NCBI GenBank assembly: GCA_035533215.1
Contig: DATLUG010000010.1
Coordinates: 82,921-146,920 of the forward strand
Reading direction: 5' to 3'
Length of the DNA stretch: 64,000 nt
From: DAHUZL01 sp035533215
GTDB taxonomy: Bacteria > Chloroflexota > Dormibacteria > Aeolococcales > Bog-877
In this document: positions 17,354 through 25,645 of the stretch, piece after piece
Position numbering within the stretch: the stretch's first letter is position 1
Layout of the letters: each line of letters starts with the position of its first letter
Translations under genes and position numbers: made by a program
The notes under the pieces: model-generated
What the model saw: the letters and a program-made list of their open reading frames with translations, nothing else
What the model was told of the DNA's origin: nothing
Database searches by the model: none

Positions 17354-18058
17354 TCAGGTGGGGACGAGGCGATAGCCCACCCCCCGGACGGTCTGGATCC
17401 GCTGCCGGTCGGGGTCACCCAGCTTGAGGCGGAGGTAGCGGATGTAGACCTCGAGGTTGTTGGGGTCGCCGTAGAAGCTGTAGCCCCAGACGGCGTCCAG
17501 GAGCTGCTCCCGGGTGCAGACCTCACCGGCCCGCTCCATCAGCTGGGCGAGCAGGTCGAACTCCCGGGTCGACAGCTCGATCGAGCGGTCGGCCAGGCCG
17601 ACCGAGCGGCGCCGCCGGTCGAGCAGCAGATCGCCGCAGCTGAGGACCTCGCCGCGCTCGGGCTGGCGCCGCCGCAGCACCGCCCGGATCCGTGCCAGCA
17701 GTTCGGTGAACTCGAACGGCTTGACGAGGTAGTCGTCGGCCCCGAGGTCGAGCCCGTGGATGCGGTCCTGGGTCTCGTCCCGGGCCGACAGGATGATCAG
17801 CCCGCGACGGGGATCGCCGGCCAGCTGGCGGGTGAGCCCGTACCCGTCCAGACGGGGCATCATGATGTCCAGCACCACCACGTCGGGCTGGAACTCGTCG
17901 ACGATCGGCAGCGCCGCCTGCCCGTCGGCGGCGGTGCGGACCTCGAACCCCTCGCGGGAGAGTCCCAGCCGGATGAAGTCGGCGATCGCCGTCTCGTCGT
18001 CGACGACCAGCACGCGCGGCGCTGACGGGACGTCGGGCTTCGCGGCTGCCGGCCCCAT
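17354..18058 (-). CDS. OmpR/PhoB-family response regulator
   Basis: The protein has 234 residues. The receiver shows acidic pocket DDE, phospho-acceptor in VVVLDIMMPRLDGYGL, switch Ser in IILSAR and Lys in DYLVKPFEF. A winged-helix trans_reg_C DNA-binding domain follows (STREFDLLAQLMERAGEVCTREQLL, then GVGYRLVP at the end). It is co-oriented with its kinase and divergent from the alpha/beta hydrolase gene (115 bases between starts). ATG start MGPAAAKPDV gives a short leader before the receiver. Confidence 0.95.
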   Translation of the reverse strand: MGPAAAKPDVPSAPRVLVVDDETAIADFIRLGLSREGFEVRTAADGQAALPIVDEFQPDVVVLDIMMPRLDGYGLTRQLAGDPRRGLIILSARDETQDRIHGLDLGADDYLVKPFEFTELLARIRAVLRRRQPERGEVLSCGDLLLDRRRRSVGLADRSIELSTREFDLLAQLMERAGEVCTREQLLDAVWGYSFYGDPNNLEVYIRYLRLKLGDPDRQRIQTVRGVGYRLVPT

Positions 18059-18159
18059 CTCGCCGGTGGAGTATAGGCGGTGGCCGATCGCGGGCCGAGC
18101 GCGGCCGCGCCGGAGCGCGCCGAGCGCGACCCGGTCCCAGCGCCGTGCGGCGCGGCAAG

Positions 18160-18165
18160 TAGACT
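18160..18165 (+). promoter_or_regulatory. -10-like element TAGACT immediately upstream of the hydrolase ATG
   Basis: The hexamer ends eight bases before the ATG at 18174, so transcription would begin at or next to the start codon. This implies a leaderless or near-leaderless mRNA. No Shine-Dalgarno sequence intervenes. Confidence 0.45.
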
Positions 18166-18173
18166 CGGCCCCG

Positions 18174-18980
18174 ATGACCAACGCCTCGCCGCCCGCCCTC
18201 GGCCTGCGCCGATGGCGAGCGATGGTCGGCGACGCCGCGATCGCGGGACTGGAGCGCCCGGGGGTGGGCGCCCCCGTGGTCCTGCTCCACGGCTGGGGCG
18301 CCCGTGCCGACACCTTCACCGCGCTGCTGGTCCGCCTGCGCACGCCGCGCCCGGTCTGGGCGCCGGACCTGCCCGGGTTCGGGGAGTCCCCGCTGGGTGC
18401 GGGCGGATGGACGACCGCCGCCTACGCCGCCCTGGTGCGGCGCTGGGTCGAAGAGGCCGGATGGGATCGGGTGAGCCTGCTGGGCCACTCGTACGGTGGT
18501 GGGGTGGCGGTCCGGGTGGCGGCGGGGCCGGGCGCTCCGGTCGACCGGCTCTGCCTCTGCGACGCGGCCGGCCTCCGTCTCTCTCCGGCCGCCGACGTGC
18601 GCCGGAGCCGGCTCGCCTACCGCCGCCGCCGCCGGCTCGGCCGCCTCGTCCCCCCGCGCTGGCGGGGTCGGCTGGAGGCCAGGTGGCGGGAGCGCTACGG
18701 GTCCACGGACTACCGCGCGGCCGGTCCCCTTCGCCCCACCCTGGTGGATGCCGTCAACGAGGACCTCGCCCCCGTCGCCCGCACCGTCTCGGTCCCGACC
18801 CTCCTCCTCTGGGGTGCGCAGGACCAGGACCTGCCGGTCGCGACCGCCGCGGCCCGCTACCGCGAGCTGATCGCGGGGTCCGAGCTGGTGGTGCTGGAGC
18901 GCAGCGGTCACTTCCCGTTCCTCGACGAGCCGCAGCGCTGCGCGGCGATCGTCGACGCGTTCGTCGACGCCCGGCTCTGA
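18174..18980 (+). CDS. Alpha/beta-fold hydrolase
   Basis: The protein has 268 residues. The oxyanion region VVLLHGWGARADTF, nucleophile elbow LLGHSYGGGVAVRVA (Ser), acid in LLLWGAQDQDLP, and base in ERSGHFPFLDEP complete the Ser-Asp-His triad. A basic lid segment (RRSRLAYRRRRRLGR) follows the elbow. It heads a three-gene set with a MurF-like and a Ddl-like ligase (12 bases and a GTGA overlap), suggesting action on a cell-wall or peptide precursor, perhaps as an esterase, amidase or thioesterase. The substrate is unknown. Confidence 0.85.
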   Translation: MTNASPPALGLRRWRAMVGDAAIAGLERPGVGAPVVLLHGWGARADTFTALLVRLRTPRPVWAPDLPGFGESPLGAGGWTTAAYAALVRRWVEEAGWDRVSLLGHSYGGGVAVRVAAGPGAPVDRLCLCDAAGLRLSPAADVRRSRLAYRRRRRLGRLVPPRWRGRLEARWRERYGSTDYRAAGPLRPTLVDAVNEDLAPVARTVSVPTLLLWGAQDQDLPVATAAARYRELIAGSELVVLERSGHFPFLDEPQRCAAIVDAFVDARL

Positions 18981-18992
18981 CGGTCCGGCGCC

Positions 18993-20564
18993 ATGCCCCT
19001 CTGGTCGGCCGCCGTCCTCGCCCTCGCCGCGGGGGTGGCGGGAGCGCCCCGCCTGCGGGGCTGGCTCTATCTCCTCCAGCTGGAGGAGTACCTCCCCGGC
19101 CGCCTCCGAGCCACCCTCTGGCGAAGGTGGCTGGCCGCGCCGCGGGCCCCGGTCCTGCTCGCCGCCGGCGGCGGGGCCCTGGCGGTGGCGGCCGCGCGGC
19201 TCCCCTGGCCGGCGACCTCGGCCGCGATCGCGGCCATGGTCGCAGCGGGGTCGGTCGCCTGGCGCAGCCCCGAGCGCCGGGGCCGGCTCCGCTGGACCGC
19301 CCGGGCCCGCCGGCTGGCCGCCTTGGCCGGGGCGCTCGCCGTCGCCTGGGTCCTGGTGGCGGGGTGGGTCGGCTGGCCGGCGGTGGTCCTCCTCGGCGTG
19401 CCCGACGGCCTCGCGACCCTCGCCCTGGTCGGGGCGTCGGCCGTCCTCGCCCCGGACGAGGCTCGGCGGCGCCGGGGGTACCTGCGGGCGGCGTCCCTCC
19501 GGCTCCAGCAGGTGGGGCCGGTCGTGATCGGGATCACCGGCAGCTACGGGAAGACCTCCACCAAGGGGCACCTCTGCACCCTGCTCGACCCCGGCGACGG
19601 CAGCGTCTTCGCGACTCCCGCCAGCTACAACACCACCCTGGGCGTCTGCCGTGCGATCAACGACGGGCTCGGCCCCGAGCACCGGGTCGCGATCGTCGAG
19701 ATGGGAGCCTATCGACCCGGGGAGATCGCCGAGATCTGTCGGCTGGTCCGGCCCCGCCACGGCATCGTCACCAGCATCGGGGTGATGCACCTCGAGCGCT
19801 TCGGCTCCCGTCGACGGATCGCCCGGGCCAAGGCCGAGCTCTTCTCGGCCCTGCCCCCCGGCGGGACCGCGGTCGCCCCCTCCCTGGTGGCGGAGCGGGC
19901 GACCCTGACCCAAGGGCTGCGCGCGCGGCCGGTGTGGGTCGGCGCCCCCGGCGACGACCTCTGGGCCGACCCGGTGGAGGTGACCCCCCAGGGCACCCGC
20001 TTCGTGGTGCGCGACCGAGATGGCCTGACGCTTCCCCTGGAGGCGGCTCTCTTCGGTCGCCACACGGTCGGCAACCTGCTCTGCGCGATCGCGGTGGCCC
20101 GGGCCTGCGGGGTGACCTGGCCCGCGATCGAAGCCCGCTGTCGCCATCTGCGACCGGCGCCGCACCGGCTCCAGGTGTCGACCGCGAACGGGATGACCAT
20201 CATCGACGACGCCTACAATGCCAACCCCGATGGCGCCGCCGACGCCCTGGAGCTGCTCGCGCAGCTCCCGGGAGTGCGGCGGGTGCTGGTGACACCGGGA
20301 TTCATCGAGCTGGGCGACGAGCAGGAGGCGCGGATGACCGAGCTGGGCCGGGCCGCCGCGGCGGTGTGCACCGACATCGTGCTGGTGGGGCCGCACCACA
20401 CCCGGGCCCTGTCCCGCGGGCTGGACGCCGCCGGCTTTCCCCGCCAGCGCTGCACCGTGGTCCCCGATCTGGACGGTGCCCAGCGGGCGCTGCCGGCGAT
20501 CGCCGGCAGCGGCAGCGTCGTCCTCTTCGAGAACGATCTCCCCGACCAGTACGGGGAGCCGTGA
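18993..20564 (+). CDS. Membrane-anchored MurF-like Mur ligase
   Basis: The protein has 523 residues. Residues 1 to about 165 are mostly hydrophobic with several predicted membrane helices and replace the UDP-MurNAc-binding N-domain of ordinary MurF. The Mur central domain follows with the ATP loop GITGSYGKTSTKGHL, then YNTTLGVCRAIND, VEMGAYRPGEI, TSIGVMHLERFGS and RAKAELFSALPPGG. The C-terminal domain carries IIDDAYNANPDG and LGDEQEARM. The central and C-terminal motifs are those of D-Ala-D-Ala-adding MurF. Its placement just before a Ddl-like gene (GTGA overlap) suggests the pair makes a dipeptide and adds it to a membrane-bound acceptor. This is inference. Confidence 0.85.
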   Translation: MPLWSAAVLALAAGVAGAPRLRGWLYLLQLEEYLPGRLRATLWRRWLAAPRAPVLLAAGGGALAVAAARLPWPATSAAIAAMVAAGSVAWRSPERRGRLRWTARARRLAALAGALAVAWVLVAGWVGWPAVVLLGVPDGLATLALVGASAVLAPDEARRRRGYLRAASLRLQQVGPVVIGITGSYGKTSTKGHLCTLLDPGDGSVFATPASYNTTLGVCRAINDGLGPEHRVAIVEMGAYRPGEIAEICRLVRPRHGIVTSIGVMHLERFGSRRRIARAKAELFSALPPGGTAVAPSLVAERATLTQGLRARPVWVGAPGDDLWADPVEVTPQGTRFVVRDRDGLTLPLEAALFGRHTVGNLLCAIAVARACGVTWPAIEARCRHLRPAPHRLQVSTANGMTIIDDAYNANPDGAADALELLAQLPGVRRVLVTPGFIELGDEQEARMTELGRAAAAVCTDIVLVGPHHTRALSRGLDAAGFPRQRCTVVPDLDGAQRALPAIAGSGSVVLFENDLPDQYGEP

Positions 20565-21784
20565 CCCTCGCCGGCCGGACCGTGGCGGTGGTCTTCGGCT
20601 CCCGCTCCGTCGAGCACGAGATCAGCATCCTCACCGCCTGCCAGCTGATGCCGGTGCTGGCGGAGCGCGGAGCCGAGGTGATCCCGGTCTACATCACCAA
20701 GGAGGGAGCCTGGCTGTCGCGGCCGACGTGGCGCGAGGTCTCGGCCTTCCGCGGGTCGCTCCCGACCGACGGCGACCCGGTCGGGCTCGACCTCGCCGCC
20801 GGACAGCTGGCGATCGGCACCGGTTCGTGGCGGAGCCGGCCGCGGCGGGTGGCGGTCGACGCGGTCTTCCCCTGCACCCACGGCCCGCTGGGTGAGGACG
20901 GGACCATCGCCGGTCTCTGCCAGATGGCTCGGATCCCGTGCGTCGGCTGCGGTCCCGGCGCCGCCGCGCTGGTGATGCACAAGGGCTGGTGCAAGCAGGT
21001 GCTCGCCGCCGCCGGCCTGCCGGTGGCGCCGGGGGTGGTGGTGGCGATGAGCGGAGCCGCCGCCGCCACCCTCGCCGCCGCCCGGGCGGCGGCCGAGCGC
21101 CTCGGCTACCCCGTCGTCGTCAAGCCGACCCACCTCGGCTCCAGCATCGGCGTCACCATGGTGGAGGGACCGGCACAGCTGTCGGACGCGCTGGACATCG
21201 CCTTCGCCTACGACACCGAGGTCGTCGTCGAGGGGGCGGTCCCCGCCGCCGAGGACCTCAACTGCGCCGTCAAGCGGGGTGCGCCGCGGGCGTCGGCGGT
21301 CGAGCGCCCGCTGCGGCGGGGGGGGATCCTCTCCTACGCTGACAAGTACGCGCACGGCGGCAAGCTCGGCAGCGGCGCCATCGGCCCCGGCAAGGGTGCC
21401 GGTGAGGCCACCTGGGCCAAGCAGCCGGATGGCACGGGCGCGGTGCGGGAGCTGCCCGCCGACCTCCCCCAGGGGGTGGCCGAGCGGGTGCAGGCGCTCG
21501 CCCGCTCGGCCTACGACGCCTGCGCCTGCGCCGGCACGGTCCGGGTGGACTTCCTGATGCCGGCGGATGCTCCCGACCTGCTGGTGGTGAACGAGCTCAA
21601 CCCGATCCCGGGCTCGCTGGCCTTCTACCTCTGGACCGCCAGCGGCGTGCCCTTCGGGGTCCTCGCCGAGGAGCTGGTGGAGGAGGCCCTCGCGGGCCAG
21701 GGCCCGCCCCGCCTCACGCTCCCGGGCAACCTCCTCGCCGCCGGGCTCCCACCCGGGCTGGCCCCGGACCCGCGCCGGGGGTAG
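20561..21784 (+). CDS. D-alanine--D-alanine ligase-like ATP-grasp ligase
   Basis: The protein has 407 residues. It begins TVAVVFGSRSVEHEISIL, the Ddl N-domain with the E-H-E substrate Glu/His. The ATP-grasp domain has VVKPTHLGSSIGV, VVEGAVPAAEDLNCAVKR, VRVDFLM and NELNPIPGSLAFYLW (Mg2+-binding N-E-x-N). It is about 50 residues longer than typical Ddl, with an insert around 270-300 containing KYAHGGKLGSG. It probably ligates D-alanine to D-Ala or a related D-amino or hydroxy acid. The GTG overlaps the MurF-like stop, so the two are coupled. Whether it is the housekeeping Ddl cannot be told from this window. Confidence 0.86.
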   Translation: MTLAGRTVAVVFGSRSVEHEISILTACQLMPVLAERGAEVIPVYITKEGAWLSRPTWREVSAFRGSLPTDGDPVGLDLAAGQLAIGTGSWRSRPRRVAVDAVFPCTHGPLGEDGTIAGLCQMARIPCVGCGPGAAALVMHKGWCKQVLAAAGLPVAPGVVVAMSGAAAATLAAARAAAERLGYPVVVKPTHLGSSIGVTMVEGPAQLSDALDIAFAYDTEVVVEGAVPAAEDLNCAVKRGAPRASAVERPLRRGGILSYADKYAHGGKLGSGAIGPGKGAGEATWAKQPDGTGAVRELPADLPQGVAERVQALARSAYDACACAGTVRVDFLMPADAPDLLVVNELNPIPGSLAFYLWTASGVPFGVLAEELVEEALAGQGPPRLTLPGNLLAAGLPPGLAPDPRRG

Positions 21785-21899
21785 CCGGGGTCGCGCCGGC
21801 GTGGCCGACCCCGACGGCAGATCGCGGAACGGATTCCCGACCACGATCCCGCGGACAGGGTGGGCTGCGGCTCGCCCCCGGCGCCGCCCGGACCTCGGC

Positions 21900-23189
21900 T
21901 CAGGCCTGGGACCAGACCCGCTTCATGAGGATGCGGGCAAGCTTCTCGGGGTCGTGGTGGGAGCTGAGCCGGCTGCTGACGACGTCGGCGAGGATGAAAT
22001 GGGTCTGATGCCCCCGCGCCTGCACCGCCCGCAGGTCGCAGGTGACGCGATGCACACCCGCCTCCTGCGCCGCCGGCGGGAGCGGGACGCCGAGGTTGCT
22101 GTTGGCGACGACGTAGTCGAAGAGGTTGGAGCCGACGTGGCGCTCCAACACCTCCAGGTGGTCGTGGAGCTGGAAGTCGGTGGTCTCCCCGGGCTGGGTG
22201 GCGACGTTGCAGATGTAGACCTTGAGCGCGGGGGACCGGAGCAGAGCCTCCACCATCCCGTCGACGAGGAGGTTGGGGAGGATGGAGGTGAACAGGCTGC
22301 CGGGGCCGATCACCACCATCTCCGCGTTCATGATGGCGAGCTCGGCCTCGGGGTTGAGCGGCGGGTGCTCGGGGACCAGGAAGACGTGGCCGATCGGCCC
22401 CCTGGCGGTGGGCACGCGCGACTCCCCCACCAGCACCTCCTCCCCCGCCACCGCGCACAGGGTGACGCTCTGGAGGGTGGTGGGGACGATCTGGCCGCGG
22501 ACCGCCAGGACCCGTCCCGACTCCCGCAGCGCGCGCTCGAAATCGCCGGTGATCGCGGTCATCGCCATGATGAAGAGGTTGCCGAACGAGTGCCCCCGCA
22601 GCGAGCCCTCCTGGAAGCGGTACTGGAAGAGGTCCGACATCAGCGGCTCGACGTCGGCGAGGGCCGTGAGGCATTGGCGGAAGTCGCCCGGCGGCAGCAC
22701 CTGGTACTCTTCCCGGAGCCGTCCGGAGCTGCCGCCGTCGTCGGCGACCGTCACCAGCGCGGTGACGTTGCCGGTGTGCCGCTTGATCCCCCGGAGCAGG
22801 GTGGACAGGCCGGTCCCGCCGCCGATCGCCACCACCCGCGGGCCCTTGCCCAGCCGGCGGAAGTCATACAGACGTTCGACCAGCCGCTTGTCGCCACCCG
22901 GCACGAAGGGGCTGAGCAGCGACTGGCCCAGCTTCACCATCCCCCAGACCATCGCGCCCACCCCCACCACCGCGAAGATCAGCGCACGGAGCAACCGCGG
23001 CATGAACTGGAGGGTGAGCCAGAAGGTGAAGCCCGGCAGGCGGGCGTGGAGGTAGAACTCGCGCAGGGCGTAGCTCACGCCCAGGCTCACGGCGACGACC
23101 CCGAAGATGGTGAGCGCCAGCCAGCGTTTGACGTGGAGCCCGGGAACCAGCCAGCGGGTGGCGCTCGGACGGAGTCGCGGGGCGCGCAT
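21900..23189 (-). CDS. yvcK: YvcK/CofD-like gluconeogenesis factor with N-terminal membrane helices
   Basis: The protein has 429 residues. The CofD-like fold starts at GPRVVAIGGGTGLSTLLRGIKRHTGNVTALVTVADDGGSSGRLR, with the glycine loop and D-D-G-G-S-S-G signature binding a UDP-sugar. NAEMVVIGPGSLFTSILPNL is the second conserved block. About 110 residues precede it with two hydrophobic helices (near 20-40 and 60-80), so it is membrane-attached, unlike the soluble Bacillus YvcK. YvcK proteins support carbon allocation to cell-wall precursors. The usual rapZ and whiA neighbours are absent. It is convergent with the Ddl-like gene and divergent from ilvE. Confidence 0.88.
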   Translation of the reverse strand: MRAPRLRPSATRWLVPGLHVKRWLALTIFGVVAVSLGVSYALREFYLHARLPGFTFWLTLQFMPRLLRALIFAVVGVGAMVWGMVKLGQSLLSPFVPGGDKRLVERLYDFRRLGKGPRVVAIGGGTGLSTLLRGIKRHTGNVTALVTVADDGGSSGRLREEYQVLPPGDFRQCLTALADVEPLMSDLFQYRFQEGSLRGHSFGNLFIMAMTAITGDFERALRESGRVLAVRGQIVPTTLQSVTLCAVAGEEVLVGESRVPTARGPIGHVFLVPEHPPLNPEAELAIMNAEMVVIGPGSLFTSILPNLLVDGMVEALLRSPALKVYICNVATQPGETTDFQLHDHLEVLERHVGSNLFDYVVANSNLGVPLPPAAQEAGVHRVTCDLRAVQARGHQTHFILADVVSSRLSSHHDPEKLARILMKRVWSQA

Positions 23190-23269
23190 GAACGGGTCGA
23201 TCGTAGCACCGGGGGCGGGAACGGACCGCCGCCGAGCCCGGGCCGCGGTGGGGCCGGCCGGGGCGCCGA

Positions 23270-23275
23270 TATACT
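23270..23275 (+). promoter_or_regulatory. -10-like element TATACT upstream of ilvE
   Basis: This is a perfect 5 of 6 match to TATAAT, 67 bases before the ilvE ATG, in the spacer divergent from yvcK. No good -35 is visible. The intervening leader contains GGGTCGACGGGC-type short repeats but no clear attenuator peptide rich in branched-chain codons. Confidence 0.5.
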
Positions 23276-23342
23276 CGACCCAGCGGGTCGACGGGCTGAG
23301 CGGTGGTGCGTCGGCGGGGCGGCCGATGTCGGAGGGGCACGG

Positions 23343-24314
23343 ATGGCGGTGGGACCGAGGGTGGCCGCGCCCGTCCGCTCCACCGCGGACTTCGTCCAGG
23401 CGGAGGCCGTCGTGCACTTCGACGGCGAGTTCCGCGCCTATGCCGAGTGCCGGCTGGGCCCGATGACCCACGCCCTCCATTACGGCACCGGCTGCTTCGA
23501 AGGGATAAGGGCCTACTGGAGCGGACGGGAGGGGCGCCTCCTGGTGTTCCGCGGGCGGGAGCACTACCGGCGCCTGCACCAGTCGGCGCGGATCCTCGGG
23601 ATGGCGGTGCCGCTGTCGCCCGAGCAGCTGATGGCGCTGACGGTGGAGCTGCTCCAGCGCAACCGGTTCGAGACCGACGCCTATGTGAGGCCGCTGGTCT
23701 ACAAGGCCGGTGAGGAGATCGGGGTGCGCCTCACCGGGGTGCGCGACGGCTTTCTGGTCTACGCCGCCCCCTTCGGTGACTATGTCGACATCCACCGCGG
23801 CCTGCGCTGCATGGTCTCCAGCTGGCGACGGATCGACGACTGCATGGCCCCGGCGCGGGCGAAGATCACCGGCAGCTATGTCAACGCCGCCCTGGCCAAG
23901 AGCGAGGCCGTCGACAACGGCTTCGACGAGGCCATCATGCTGGGGGCAGACGGACACGTCAGCGAGGGCAGCGCCGAGAACCTCTTCCTGGTGCGCGCCG
24001 GCACCCTGGTGACGCCCGCCGTCACCGACAACATCCTGGAGGGCATCACCCGGTCGACCCTCCTGCACCTGTGGAGCGAGGACCTGGGGCTGCCGGTGCA
24101 GGAGCGCTCGGTCGACCGCAGCGAGCTGTACACCGCCGACGAGGTCTTTCTCTGCGGCACCGGGGCCCAGGTGTCCCCGGTGGTGGAGATCGACCGCCGC
24201 CAGGTCGGCGACGGCGGCGTGGGCGCGTACGCGACCCGGCTCCAGTCCCTCTACTTCGACGTGGTCCGCGGCGAGGTGGAGAAGTACCGGGAGTGGTGCA
24301 CGCCGGTCGGCTGA
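23343..24314 (+). CDS. ilvE: Branched-chain amino acid aminotransferase
   Basis: This class IV PLP aminotransferase interconverts Leu, Ile and Val with their 2-oxo acids. The 323 residues contain THALHYGTGCFEGIRAYW, VYKAGEEIGVRL, the PLP-lysine segment ARAKITGSYVNAALAK, EAIMLGADGHVSEGSAENLFLV and EVFLCGTGAQVSPVVEID. The last is close to the G-T-A/G-A-x-V-x-P phosphate-binding motif of BCATs. The ATG gives the usual BCAT N-terminus. Its 3' end overlaps the convergent glycerate kinase gene by 64 bases. Confidence 0.93.
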   Translation: MAVGPRVAAPVRSTADFVQAEAVVHFDGEFRAYAECRLGPMTHALHYGTGCFEGIRAYWSGREGRLLVFRGREHYRRLHQSARILGMAVPLSPEQLMALTVELLQRNRFETDAYVRPLVYKAGEEIGVRLTGVRDGFLVYAAPFGDYVDIHRGLRCMVSSWRRIDDCMAPARAKITGSYVNAALAKSEAVDNGFDEAIMLGADGHVSEGSAENLFLVRAGTLVTPAVTDNILEGITRSTLLHLWSEDLGLPVQERSVDRSELYTADEVFLCGTGAQVSPVVEIDRRQVGDGGVGAYATRLQSLYFDVVRGEVEKYREWCTPVG

Positions 24315-25486
24315 CCCGCTGATCCGGGGTCGCCACCCGGGTCCCAGAGGCGGCAGACCCGGCTGGCGGCTCGACGCAGGTCGGCGCGCGTCCGCGAGAG
24401 CGCCGCATCGAGGTCCCGCGGGCCGTCGCCCAGGGTGAGGGCGGCGACCCCGAGCCGGGCCAGCCGCCGCTCGGCCCGGGGGTCCAGGCTCCCGGCCAGG
24501 ACCGCGCACGGGACCCCGAACTCCGCCGCCCGCTCCGCCACCAGCTGGGTCGCCTTGCCGCGGAGGCTCTGGCCGTCGAGCCGACCCTCGCCGGTGAGGA
24601 CCCGATCGGCGCCCCGGAGCGCCCGGGTGAGGCCGATCGCCGCCGCCACCACCTCCGCCCCCGACTCCAGCCGCGCCCCCAGTCCGACGGCGAGGCCGAA
24701 GGCGGTGCCGCCGGCGGCGCCGGCGCCCGTGGTCAGCGGTCCCGGACCGGCCCGGCCCTCGCCGAGCACGGCCGCCCAAAGCTGGAGCCCGCGCTCCAGG
24801 CGGACGACCGCGGCGGGGTCGGCGCCCTTCTGCGGCGCGTAGACAAAGGCCGCCCCGCGCGCCCCCAGGAGGGGATTGCGGACATCGCAGGCGACGACGA
24901 TGGGGAGTCGCCGCAGCCGCGGATCCAGCTCCGCGCGGTCGATCCGGGTAAGGCGGGGGAGGGCCCCGCCCCCCTCGCCCAGCGGCCGACCCCGCGCATC
25001 GAGGCAGCGCAGGCCGAGCGCCCGCAGGAGGCCGGCTCCCCCGTCGGTGCTGGCGCTGCCCCCGAGGCCGATCATCAGCCGCTCGGCCCCCCGGTCGAGG
25101 GCGATCCGGACCAGCTCGCCGGCCCCCCGGGTGGAGGCGCGCAGGCTGGTCTCCGGGGTGGGGCGTCCGACCAGGGCCAGGCCGCAGGCGGCGGCCAGCT
25201 CCACCACCGCGGTCGGCGGGCCCGGGCCCCCGAGCCAGCCGAGCGGCCCCCGATGGCGGCCGCCGAGCGGGCCCGAGACGGAGTGGTGCGAGATCCGTCC
25301 GCCGGTCGCGGCGACGGTGGCCGCGAGGAAGCCGTCGCCGCCGTCGGCCATCGGCAGGAGCACGGACCGGGCCCGGGGCCACGCGTCCGCCACGCCGCTG
25401 GCGATCGCCCGAGCCGCGGCCGAAGCCGGGCAGCTTCCCTTGAAGGCGTTGGGGGCGATGACGACCCGGGGCCGCGGCGGTGGCAT
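24251..25486 (-). CDS. Glycerate kinase (GlxK/GarK type)
   Basis: The protein has 411 residues and phosphorylates D-glycerate to 2- or 3-phosphoglycerate. The N-terminal VVIAPNAFKGSCPA is the family signature, followed by MADGGDGF, LMIGLGGSASTDGGAGLL, VACDVRNPLLGARGAA and GADRVLTGEGRLDGQSLRGKA. The last 30 residues (after SRVCRLWDPGG) extend beyond the family and are encoded opposite the ilvE 3' end, so the two genes overlap tail to tail. The start ATG gives MPPPRPRVVIAPNAFKG. Confidence 0.92.
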   Translation of the reverse strand: MPPPRPRVVIAPNAFKGSCPASAAARAIASGVADAWPRARSVLLPMADGGDGFLAATVAATGGRISHHSVSGPLGGRHRGPLGWLGGPGPPTAVVELAAACGLALVGRPTPETSLRASTRGAGELVRIALDRGAERLMIGLGGSASTDGGAGLLRALGLRCLDARGRPLGEGGGALPRLTRIDRAELDPRLRRLPIVVACDVRNPLLGARGAAFVYAPQKGADPAAVVRLERGLQLWAAVLGEGRAGPGPLTTGAGAAGGTAFGLAVGLGARLESGAEVVAAAIGLTRALRGADRVLTGEGRLDGQSLRGKATQLVAERAAEFGVPCAVLAGSLDPRAERRLARLGVAALTLGDGPRDLDAALSRTRADLRRAASRVCRLWDPGGDPGSAGQPTGVHHSRYFSTSPRTTSK

Positions 25487-25565
25487 CCCGCGATCCTGAC
25501 AGGCTGGCCGGCCCCTCCCGCCGCGGGGCCCCGGCTCCGCGGCCCCGCGGGGTGCGGATGCCGTG

Positions 25566-25571
25566 TACAGT
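25566..25571 (+). promoter_or_regulatory. -10-like element TACAGT
   Basis: It lies 74 bases before the ATG of the histidine kinase gene, in the spacer divergent from the glycerate kinase gene. No -35 is evident. Confidence 0.35.
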
Positions 25572-25645
25572 TGGCGCGCCGCGGGCCCGCTCCATCGCCC
25601 CGCGGCCGTCACCGGACACGCCAACGGTCCGACGAAGGTCTGCAG

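Noticed and set aside
21900..25619. A 1239-codon minus-strand frame covering YvcK
   Set aside because: Only the part from the ATG at 23189 has the YvcK fold; upstream it is antisense to ilvE and off-frame for the glycerate kinase.
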